Shown one piece after another: positions 1-5,381 of a stretch of DNA of 6,061 nucleotides. A program made the position numbers and the translations under genes. The stretch is taken from contig CANQCJ010000134.1 of NCBI GenBank assembly GCA_947589205.1, forward strand, positions 1 through 6,061, given 5' to 3'. Source of the DNA: an uncultured Ruminococcus sp. (GTDB taxonomy: Bacteria; Bacillota; Clostridia; Oscillospirales; Ruminococcaceae). The notes beneath the pieces were generated by a model that saw nothing but the letters and a program-made list of their open reading frames with translations, was not told the origin of the DNA and did no database searches. Within the stretch, counting starts at the first letter, position 1; each line of letters opens with the position of its first letter.

Positions 1-627
1 CCGAAGGACCCAGACTTTTTTGACGAGCTTGAGCTTGTCACCTAACAGCTAAGCTCTGCGGTATGAACGCTGCATATTTTAAACCGCCAGGAGCTGCTCT
101 TAGACGAGATACACGCTAAAAACCTCGCTCTCGATAAGATGTCAAAGATAGACGAGCTGACAAGGATCTGCAATCGGCGGGGATTCTATCTCGCCGCGGA
201 GGCTCTTATAAATTCCGCTCCGGGAAAGGTATTTTTGATATGCTATGCCGATATGGACGGACTAAAGACCGTGAACGATATCTACGGCCATGCCGAGGGG
301 GATCATTCTATAAAGAAAGCCGCCGAATGCTTGTCGGCTATGTTCGGCGAAAACGCCGTGGTCGGCAGAATGGGCGGAGACGAATTTGCGGCGGTCATAC
401 TTAAAACCGACGGCATAGACGAAGCTTTGTTAAGGGCGCGCAAAAAGGAATTTGTCGACGAGCTGAATCTGACAGGCAAAAAGCCCTACAGCTTCGATAT
501 TTCCTTGGGCATAGCCGAATGCGAATGCTCCGACAGCTACGACCTTAAAGCGGCAATGGATAAGGCTGACGATCTGCTTTATATTGAAAAGAACAATAAA
601 AAGCTTAAAAAGCAAGACCGTCCTTGA
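1..627 (+). pseudogene. GGDEF (diguanylate cyclase) protein, 5'-incomplete, linker broken by two in-frame stops
   Basis: An open stretch from an ATG at 139 encodes 162 residues covering nearly a whole GGDEF domain, which makes cyclic di-GMP from two GTP. Visible motifs are DELTRICNRRGF (5-16), the metal-site DMDGLK (38-43), NDIYGHAEGD (46-55), the active-site GGDEF (79-83) and a typical C-terminal ADDLLY. No RxxD inhibitory site stands upstream of GGDEF. The same frame continues upstream as a plausible helical linker (TLHILNRQELLLDEIHAKN), but is cut by TAA at 43-45 and TGA at 64-66; on both sides of each stop the residues still read like GGDEF-protein linker. Each stop is one C-to-T change from CAA or CGA. 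The ATG at 139 has no Shine-Dalgarno sequence and removes the helix that normally leads into the domain. The Gly usual in DxLTG is Arg9 here, which also suggests decay. The N-terminal sensor part lies outside the window. Alternative: a short, weakly translated stand-alone GGDEF protein. Confidence 0.72.
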
Positions 628-652
628 CATTTTATATTCAGTGTGCTATAAT
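624..652 (+). promoter_or_regulatory. Sigma-A promoter of metY, extended -10
   Basis: TTGACA at 624-629 and TATAAT at 647-652 are separated by exactly 17 bp, and TG at 644-645 gives an extended -10 (TGCTATAAT). All twelve core bases match consensus. The -35 box overlaps the TGA stop (625-627) of the preceding GGDEF frame. Transcription should begin near 659, leaving a leader of about 33 nt before metY. Confidence 0.92.
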
Positions 653-691
653 AAAATTACTTAAAAAATTCTTTACAGAAAGGGATAAATT

Positions 692-1966
692 ATGAAAATT
701 GATACAAAATGCGTACAGGGCGGCTATACTCCCGGGAACGGTGAGCCGAGACAGATACCGATAATCCAGTCCACCACCTTTAAATACGAGACGAGCGAAC
801 AGATGGGAAAGCTGTTCGATCTTGAAGAAAGCGGTTATTTCTATACCCGTCTGCAAAATCCCACCAACGATATGGTCGCGGCTAAGATCTGCGAGCTGGA
901 GGGCGGTACGGCGGCTATGCTCACCTCCTCCGGACAGGCGGCGAATTTCTTCGCGATATTCAACATAGCCTCCTGCGGAGATCACGTGGTCGCCTGCTCG
1001 ACTATCTACGGCGGAACATACAATCTTTTCCACGTTACCATGAAGAAAATGGGGATAGATTTTACCTTTGTCGATCCCGACTGTTCCGAAGAGGAGCTTA
1101 ACGCGGCTTTCCGTCCCGAGACTAAAGCCGTTTTCGGCGAAACGATCGCCAATCCCGCGCTTACGGTGCTCGATATCGAAAAATTCGCCAAAGCCGCTCA
1201 CTCTCACGGCGTGCCGCTCATCGTCGACAACACCTTTGCTACTCCGATAAACTGCCGCCCGTTTGAATGGGGCTGCGATATTGTCACACATTCTACGACA
1301 AAATACATGGACGGTCACGGCGCGGGGGTCGGCGGCTGCATTGTCGACAGCGGTCATTTTGACTGGCTCGCCTATGCCGACAAATTTCCGGGTCTTACCA
1401 CTCCCGACGACAGCTATCACGGCGTTACCTATGCCGAAAAATTCGGCTTAGGCGGCGCGTTCATAACCAAATGCACCGCACAGCTAATGCGCGATTTCGG
1501 TTCGATACAGTCTCCGCAGAACGCGTTTATTTTGAATCTCGGGCTTGAAAGCCTGCACGTCCGTATGCCCAGGCACTGCGAAAACGGTCTTGCCGTCGCA
1601 AAATTCTTAAAAAACCACCCGAAGATAAGCTTCGTCATCTATCCGTCCCTCGAGGGAGACAAGTATTACGAAACGGCGAAAAAATATCTGCCCAACGGAA
1701 GCTGCGGCGTCGTGTCGTTCGGGTTTAAGGGCGGAAGAAATGCCGCCGAAACGTTTATGAAAAATCTGCGCCTCGCCGCCATAGAAACTCACGTTGCCGA
1801 TGCGCGCACCTGCTGTCTGCACCCGGCCTCGGCTACTCACCGTCAGATGAACGATGAAGAGCTTATCGCCGCCGGAATAACCTCCGACCTTGTGCGTATG
1901 TCCTGCGGACTTGAAAACTCTCAGGATCTTATAGAGGATATTTCACAGGCGCTGGACAAAATTTGA
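692..1966 (+). CDS. metY: O-acetylhomoserine sulfhydrylase (O-acetylhomoserine aminocarboxypropyltransferase)
   Basis: A 424-residue cytosolic PLP enzyme of the Cys/Met metabolism family; the family makes homocysteine directly from O-acetylhomoserine and sulfide. The length matches MetY proteins and exceeds the roughly 380-400 of MetB/MetC relatives. Visible features: the phosphate-binding YTRLQNPTN (51-59), SSGQAAN (79-85), IVDNTFATP (177-185) with Asp179 positioned for the pyridine nitrogen, and the Schiff-base motif HSTTKYMDGHG (200-210) with Lys204. The stretch IQSPQNAFILNLGLESL (272-288) and the C-terminal ATHRQM and VRMSCGLEN are typical of the MetY branch. The start is supported by AAAGGG at 679-684, 7 nt before the ATG. 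It is a single-gene unit between its own promoter and a strong terminator. The leader is too short for a SAM riboswitch. A gamma-lyase or gamma-synthase relative is possible but less likely given length and motifs. Confidence 0.93.
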   Translation: MKIDTKCVQGGYTPGNGEPRQIPIIQSTTFKYETSEQMGKLFDLEESGYFYTRLQNPTNDMVAAKICELEGGTAAMLTSSGQAANFFAIFNIASCGDHVVACSTIYGGTYNLFHVTMKKMGIDFTFVDPDCSEEELNAAFRPETKAVFGETIANPALTVLDIEKFAKAAHSHGVPLIVDNTFATPINCRPFEWGCDIVTHSTTKYMDGHGAGVGGCIVDSGHFDWLAYADKFPGLTTPDDSYHGVTYAEKFGLGGAFITKCTAQLMRDFGSIQSPQNAFILNLGLESLHVRMPRHCENGLAVAKFLKNHPKISFVIYPSLEGDKYYETAKKYLPNGSCGVVSFGFKGGRNAAETFMKNLRLAAIETHVADARTCCLHPASATHRQMNDEELIAAGITSDLVRMSCGLENSQDLIEDISQALDKI

Positions 1967-1985
1967 TCTTCTTTTAAAAAAATTT

Positions 1986-2027
1986 ACGGCTTTGCATTTT
2001 GCTCTGCAAAGCCGTTTTTTTATTTTT
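1986..2027 (+). terminator. Intrinsic terminator of metY, probably bidirectional
   Basis: ACGGCTTTGCA (1986-1996) pairs perfectly over 11 bp with TGCAAAGCCGT (2005-2015) around an 8-nt loop, followed by a T tract (2015-2021, then 2023-2027). It starts 19 nt after the metY stop. On the minus strand the same stem is followed, three bases on, by seven T (the A run at 1976-1982), so it can also end the opposing small gene, whose stop codon at 2022-2020 lies within the T tract. Confidence 0.93.
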
Positions 2028-2411
2028 GCGGCAGCGCCGCCCGAGAATACATTATTACGCCCTCCGAAGCGTTCGGGCGGATATGGTCGAGCAGGAATTT
2101 GCTCTGCGGATATTTTTCAAGCTCCGCTTTTATATATTCGTTTGCGTTTATGAACATATCGCCGCTTTTCATTTCTTCATCGAGCACAAGCCCGCTCGTT
2201 TTTGTTCTTTTATACCCGTCAAGGTCAAATAATATCTTTCTCTTAGAGAGGTCATATCCGTTGCATGAGAAAAAACTGCTTTGACCTGATCCTCGAGCAG
2301 TATCAGATCTCCCGAAAAGGTTATCCTGAACGCTTCGTCAAACGCCTGCTTTTCCTCATCGCTCACAGCAGGATAAGCACGCCCTTTATATTATGTCCTT
2401 GTATTTTCCAT
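2020..2411 (-). pseudogene. Disrupted small gene of unknown function, about 131 codons when repaired
   Basis: I do not recognise this protein. From an ATG at 2411-2409 the frame reads MENTRT, hits TAA at 2393-2391, then continues as a protein-like segment (YKGRAYPAVSDEEKQAFDEA and on to GDLILLEDQVKAV). At a run of six T on this strand (plus-strand A at 2270-2275) the coding pattern moves to another frame, SCNGYDLSKRKILFDLDGYK through to SRAALPQK, ending in TAA at 2022-2020. Adding one T to that run joins the two frames without further gaps; the start-to-stop distance (392 nt) is one base short of a multiple of three, as expected. Codon choice (ATA, CTG/CTC, GCG, AAA) resembles the neighbours. 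The repaired product would be soluble and charged, with no signal peptide or membrane segment. Promoter, ribosome site and terminator are all in place. Alternative: a 66-residue product from GTG at 2366-2364 with a poorly placed ribosome site. Sequencing error is possible for the frameshift. Confidence 0.62.
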
Positions 2412-2420
2412 GAAATTATT

Positions 2421-2425
2421 CTCCT
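2421..2425 (-). promoter_or_regulatory. Ribosome binding site deciding the start of the disrupted minus-strand gene
   Basis: AGGAG on the minus strand (plus CTCCT) lies 9 nt before the ATG at 2411-2409. It is the only good ribosome site upstream of this coding stretch and argues that translation was meant to begin at this ATG, seven codons before the premature TAA comes to an end, rather than at the later GTG at 2366. Confidence 0.7.
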
Positions 2426-2439
2426 AAGCTTAAAATGTA

Positions 2440-2455
2440 CCGAAAATTTTTTCGG
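2440..2455. repeat. Short inverted repeat in the leader of the minus-strand gene
   Basis: CCGAAAA (2440-2446) and TTTTCGG (2449-2455) form a 7-bp inverted repeat with a 2-base centre. It lies about 10 bases downstream of the minus-strand -10 box, where a repressor could bind, and just before the ribosome site. A 2-nt loop makes an RNA hairpin poor, so a DNA operator is the likelier role if it has one. No binding protein can be named. Confidence 0.4.
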
Positions 2456-2464
2456 CATAATTTT

Positions 2465-2493
2465 ATTACACTTTATCCGAAGAAAATTGTCAA
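2465..2493 (-). promoter_or_regulatory. Sigma-A promoter of the disrupted minus-strand gene
   Basis: Reading the minus strand, TTGACA (2493-2488) and TGTAAT (2470-2465) are spaced by 17 bp; only one of twelve core bases departs from consensus. The expected start is near 2458, giving a leader of about 47 nt to the ATG at 2411. It is divergent from sigK. Confidence 0.82.
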
Positions 2494-2540
2494 GAACACA
2501 AAAAAATTTAAGGCGTTTGTTCTAATTAAAAAAATTCAAG

Positions 2541-2549
2541 CATATAATA
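2541..2549 (+). promoter_or_regulatory. Possible sporulation (sigma-E/sigma-K type) -10 element of sigK
   Basis: CATATAATA fits the sigma-K -10 pattern CATAnnnTA and is one base off the sigma-E box CATACAAT. A weak sigma-E-like -35 (TCTAATT, 2521-2527) stands 13 bp upstream. The embedded TATAAT has no sigma-A -35 at the right distance (TTCTAA, 3 of 6), so mother-cell control is more likely than vegetative control. This agrees with known sigma-E/sigma-K expression of sigK in Bacillus; here it is inference. Confidence 0.5.
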
Positions 2550-2577
2550 TCCGACAGATAAAAGGGGGAGGTATTTT

Positions 2578-3273
2578 ATGCTTGAAGCGTTGATAAAAAT
2601 TCTTTCGGCACATTTTCTTCTGTTCGCGCTGCATTTCGAGGGCGGGGGGAAATTTCCCAAGCCGCTTTCTGCCAAGGAAGAACGCGAATGCTTTGAAAAA
2701 ATGGCGGCGGGCGACAGGGCGGCTCGTGAAAAGCTCATAAGCCACAATCTTCGGCTGGTCGCCCATATCGTAAAAAAATACGGCGCGCCCCCGTCCGAAG
2801 CAGACGATCTTATTTCTATCGGAACTATCGGTCTTATTAAGGCGGTCGGAACGTTCGATCATACCAAAGGCTGCCGCTTTGCAACATACGGCTCGCGCTG
2901 CGTTGAAAACGAGATACTTATGCACTTTCGCGCTTCAAAAAAGCTCTCCGCAGAGGTGCATTTCGACGAACCGGTCGAAACGGACAAAAACGGCAACGCC
3001 CTGACGCTTATGGATATTATCGCGGACGATGATATGCCGGTCGCGGAAAAATGCGAGATGAACATAAATCTTTCGCGTGTCCGCGAGCTTATCGGCAGCG
3101 TTCTCGATGAGCGCGAACGGCAGATAATCATACTGCGCTTCGGTCTTGCCGGAAAAGAGGCTATGACCCAGCGGGAAACTGCCGATATTCTCAAGATCTC
3201 CCGCTCCTACGTTTCGCGCATAGAGAAAAAAGCTATAGAAAAACTCAGGAAGGGTTTTTTCGGCGAAGAATGA
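2578..3273 (+). CDS. sigK: Sporulation RNA polymerase sigma factor SigK, pro-form
   Basis: A 231-residue sigma-70 family protein that directs late mother-cell transcription (spore coat and cortex genes) in endospore formers. Region 2 carries HNLRLVAHIVKK (56-67), DLISIGTIGLIKAV (77-90) and the -10-reading FATYGSRCVENEILMHFR (101-118). Region 4 carries LDERERQIIILRFGL (176-190) and the helix-turn-helix TQRETADILKISRSYVSRIE (197-216). SHNLRLVAHIVKK and SRSYVSRIEKKA favour SigK over its paralogue SigE. Residues 1-20 are hydrophobic (ILSAHFLLFALHF) and precede FPKPLS, like the Bacillus pro-SigK leader removed by the membrane protease SpoIVFB; the exact cleavage site cannot be set here. The start is fixed by GGGGGAGG (2564-2571), 6 nt before the ATG. 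The coding frame is continuous, with no skin element. The gene stands alone, converging on the zinc-ribbon gene. Confidence 0.9.
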   Translation: MLEALIKILSAHFLLFALHFEGGGKFPKPLSAKEERECFEKMAAGDRAAREKLISHNLRLVAHIVKKYGAPPSEADDLISIGTIGLIKAVGTFDHTKGCRFATYGSRCVENEILMHFRASKKLSAEVHFDEPVETDKNGNALTLMDIIADDDMPVAEKCEMNINLSRVRELIGSVLDERERQIIILRFGLAGKEAMTQRETADILKISRSYVSRIEKKAIEKLRKGFFGEE

Positions 3274-3277
3274 CGCA

Positions 3278-3310
3278 GGGCGTACAGTCCCCTCTCTTTG
3301 CCGTACGCCC
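3278..3310. other. Hairpin between convergent genes, no T tract
   Basis: GGGCGTAC (3278-3285) pairs with GTACGCCC (3303-3310) around a 17-nt loop, 4 nt after the sigK stop and 17 nt beyond the stop of the opposing gene. Neither side has a T run, so it is not a classical intrinsic terminator. It may weakly end transcription or protect 3' ends of either transcript. Confidence 0.45.
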
Positions 3311-3327
3311 CAGCGCATTCCCGTCAA

Positions 3328-4323
3328 TTAGTATACAGAGCTCAAAAGCTTCTGCTCGATCCTGAGCGTTACAAGCAGATAATACGCGTCGTCCGCAGCC
3401 GACAGCGATGATTCGTCTATCCGGTCTATCTTGTCGTCCCACTCGCTCAGCTGCGTGAGCATATCGTTGTAATCGCTAAGCATTTCCATTACGTTCACCT
3501 CTCCGGAGGAGTATTTCTTCATAAATTCAAAATACTGATCGTAAAACGCTTCGTAAGAATCCATAAGCTCTTTGAACTCAGGCGTTACAAGCGAATAATC
3601 TCCGTCATTTACCGCTTTTCTCGCCTCCTCATCGGCATCGGCGGACGTCTCCGGCTCTTCGGCTTTGCTTTCCTCCTCGGAGGAGCTGTCCTTGTCCTTT
3701 TTGTCCTCTTTTTTCTTGGCAGTCTCGGTCGGTCCCGGCTCGCTTTCCTCCGGAGCGGCGGTCACGGCTTCGGCTTCGGAAATCACATCAACTGCCGCCG
3801 TAACAGACGATGTATCCGCCAAAGAGCTGTCGGTTTGTACGGCTTCATTGCTGCCGCTTCGGTGGACGAAGAAGAAAATAAGATAAACTATCCAGCCTGC
3901 CGCGATGATGCCGTATCTTATTCTTTTGTCGAGAGTTTTGTTTCTTAACATAAGTATCGTCAGCGGCACCGGGAAAATAAACAGCCAGCCGAGTATCCAC
4001 AGGATAAGATGATTGCGCTTTTTCTTTTCTGCCTCCCTGCGTTCGCGGGCTTCGTTCGCCATGCGGTATTTGCGTTCCTTCTGCTCGTTTTTGTAATCGA
4101 GCACAGCTTCGAGCGCGCCCTTTCTACGGTCGTTCACGACGTTCGTCGTATAGCTGTTGTGCGTTACGTTGTAATTCTGCACCGCCTTTGAGACGATAAA
4201 CGATGCGCCGCAGTATTCGCAGACGGCGTTTTCCTGAGACGGGTCGACCGTAAGCTCGCCTCCGCAGTTGGTGCATTTTGCCGGAACAAATTTTGCTCCG
4301 TTGTCAAAGTCTTGCTCATTCAT
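3328..4323 (-). CDS. Zinc-ribbon membrane protein with C-terminal DUF6591-like domain, function unknown
   Basis: 331 residues. The N-terminus has a zinc ribbon, CTNC (17-20) and CEYC (35-38). A basic, probably coiled segment (65-104, rich in Lys/Arg/Glu) follows, then two hydrophobic stretches, about 105-126 (with FPVPLTILML) and 137-153. A Ser/Glu/Lys/Ala low-complexity linker (about 155-235) leads to a C-terminal helical domain (about 245-331; TPEFKELMDSYEAFYDQY, then FMKKY). From memory this resembles DUF6591, common in clostridial membrane and secreted proteins; I cannot confirm the family here. No enzymatic motif is visible, so a role in envelope sensing or scaffolding would be a guess. 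The start is secured by a full AAGGAGG (4337-4331) 7 nt before the ATG. The gene is divergent from tyrA and convergent with sigK, so it is its own transcription unit; I could not identify a convincing promoter in 4338-4440. Confidence 0.87.
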   Translation of the reverse strand: MNEQDFDNGAKFVPAKCTNCGGELTVDPSQENAVCEYCGASFIVSKAVQNYNVTHNSYTTNVVNDRRKGALEAVLDYKNEQKERKYRMANEARERREAEKKKRNHLILWILGWLFIFPVPLTILMLRNKTLDKRIRYGIIAAGWIVYLIFFFVHRSGSNEAVQTDSSLADTSSVTAAVDVISEAEAVTAAPEESEPGPTETAKKKEDKKDKDSSSEEESKAEEPETSADADEEARKAVNDGDYSLVTPEFKELMDSYEAFYDQYFEFMKKYSSGEVNVMEMLSDYNDMLTQLSEWDDKIDRIDESSLSAADDAYYLLVTLRIEQKLLSSVY

Positions 4324-4419
4324 GAATATTCCTCCTTAAATGTCAGGGTATGATTGTCGGTATTTTAATTTTAACATATAAAAGCTAAAGGTTATAAAAA
4401 CAGATTCCGCAAAAACCCA

Positions 4420-4448
4420 TTGACAAACGGCGATAAGAGTGGTATAAT
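4420..4448 (+). promoter_or_regulatory. Sigma-A promoter of tyrA-hydF, extended -10
   Basis: TTGACA (4420-4425) and TATAAT (4443-4448) are spaced by 17 bp, and TG at 4440-4441 gives an extended -10 (TGGTATAAT). The expected start near 4455 leaves about 33 nt before the tyrA ATG, too short for a T-box or leader-peptide attenuator. Confidence 0.92.
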
Positions 4449-4487
4449 ATAATCATATAAAGCCCGAAAAAAAGGAGTGGCGAAAAA

Positions 4488-5327
4488 ATGAAAATTGCTG
4501 TTATCGGTCTTGGTCTTATCGGCGGTTCGCTCGCAAAGGCTATAAAGAAAAATACCGACGAGATAGTTTACGGAATGGATATTTCCGGATCTACCATAGC
4601 TTCCGCGCTTTCGCAGGAAGCGATAGACGCAGCGGCGGAGGCCGACAGCCTTAAGGTCTGCGATGTCGTTATCGTCGCGCTGCACCCGAATGAAACTATA
4701 GATTTTATTTTGAAAAATAAAGATAATTTTAAAAAGGGCGGTATCGTTATCGACTGCTGCGGAGTTAAGCAGAGCATCGTCGACGCTCTCGACAGACCGC
4801 TTGCGGACGCGGGCGTAAGGTTTTTGGGCTGCCACCCGATGGCGGGAAGAGAGTTTTCCGGCTTTGAATATTCTCTCGATAATCTCTTTGAAAAGGCAAG
4901 CTTCATCATGACGCCGACAGACCTTACCAAAATGTCCGCCGTCAGAGAGATAAACGCCCTCGCTTACCGCATCGGCTTCGCTAAGTGTGTCATCTCCTCC
5001 CCGTCAGAGCATGACGAGATAATCGCTTTCACCTCTCAGCTTGCCCACGTCGTTTCCAGCGCGTACATAAAAAGTCCCTCGCTCGACAAGCAGGCGGGCT
5101 TTTCCGCGGGAAGCTTCAAGGATCTGACAAGGGTCGCTAAGCTGAACGCGGATATGTGGACGACGCTGTTTTTGATGAACTCGGACGCGCTCGTTAAGGA
5201 GCTTGATCATATCATCAAAAGCCTCAGCGATTACCGCGACTGCATAAGCGCAAGGGACGCCGAGACGCTTCACCGTCTGCTCGCGGAGGGCACTGCGCTT
5301 AAAGAAAAAAGCAATTCTATGTTTTAA
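4488..5327 (+). CDS. tyrA: Prephenate dehydrogenase (monofunctional)
   Basis: 279 residues, catalysing NAD-dependent oxidative decarboxylation of prephenate to 4-hydroxyphenylpyruvate, the committed step to tyrosine, in the cytosol. The N-terminal Rossmann fold opens with VIGLGLIGGS (5-14; Gly7, Gly9, Gly12), and Asp31 at the end of strand 2 (YGMDIS) points to NAD rather than NADP. The substrate domain has the family motif CHPMAGRE (115-122) with the likely catalytic His116, EHDEIIAFTSQLAH (174-187) and GFSAGSFKDLTRVA (204-217). The protein ends soon after this helical dimer domain: no ACT domain and no chorismate mutase fusion, so feedback control by tyrosine through ACT is unlikely. AAAGGAG (4471-4477) lies 10 nt before the ATG. 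It leads a probable two-gene unit with hydF, 54 bp downstream. Confidence 0.93.
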   Translation: MKIAVIGLGLIGGSLAKAIKKNTDEIVYGMDISGSTIASALSQEAIDAAAEADSLKVCDVVIVALHPNETIDFILKNKDNFKKGGIVIDCCGVKQSIVDALDRPLADAGVRFLGCHPMAGREFSGFEYSLDNLFEKASFIMTPTDLTKMSAVREINALAYRIGFAKCVISSPSEHDEIIAFTSQLAHVVSSAYIKSPSLDKQAGFSAGSFKDLTRVAKLNADMWTTLFLMNSDALVKELDHIIKSLSDYRDCISARDAETLHRLLAEGTALKEKSNSMF

Positions 5328-5381
5328 GAAAATAATATAAATGGGATAGGGAAAAATTTTTCAGAAAAGGAATGATCTTAA

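Noticed and set aside
659..691. Possible S-box (SAM) riboswitch before metY
   Set aside because: Only about 33 nt lie between the predicted transcription start and the ATG, and no paired helices of the S-box type are visible.
638..1420. 260-residue open frame on the minus strand opposite metY
   Set aside because: It is antisense to a clearly recognisable MetY with intact PLP motifs, has no recognisable domain, and is explained by the codon bias of metY (few stops in the mirrored frame).
1999..2232. Plus-strand 77-residue frame after metY
   Set aside because: It starts in the loop of the metY terminator, has no ribosome site, and is antisense to the better-supported minus-strand gene.
2578..3273. 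Skin-type prophage insertion or recombination site inside sigK
   Set aside because: The coding frame is continuous through all sigma regions with no interruption or flanking repeat.
2536..3327. Minus-strand frames of 111-130 residues opposite sigK
   Set aside because: The sigK frame carries all expected sigma regions with a strong ribosome site; the reverse frames have neither domains nor ribosome sites.
4338..4440. Minus-strand promoter for the zinc-ribbon gene
   Set aside because: AT-rich TAAAAT-like boxes exist, but none has an acceptable -35 at 16-18 bp, so I do not call one.
4455..4487. Possible T-box or attenuator before tyrA
   Set aside because: The leader is about 33 nt with no hairpin and no T-box sequence.
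4392..4835. 147-residue minus-strand frame across the tyrA promoter and start
   Set aside because: It lies opposite the tyrA Rossmann domain and a consensus promoter and has no recognisable family, so it is a shadow frame.
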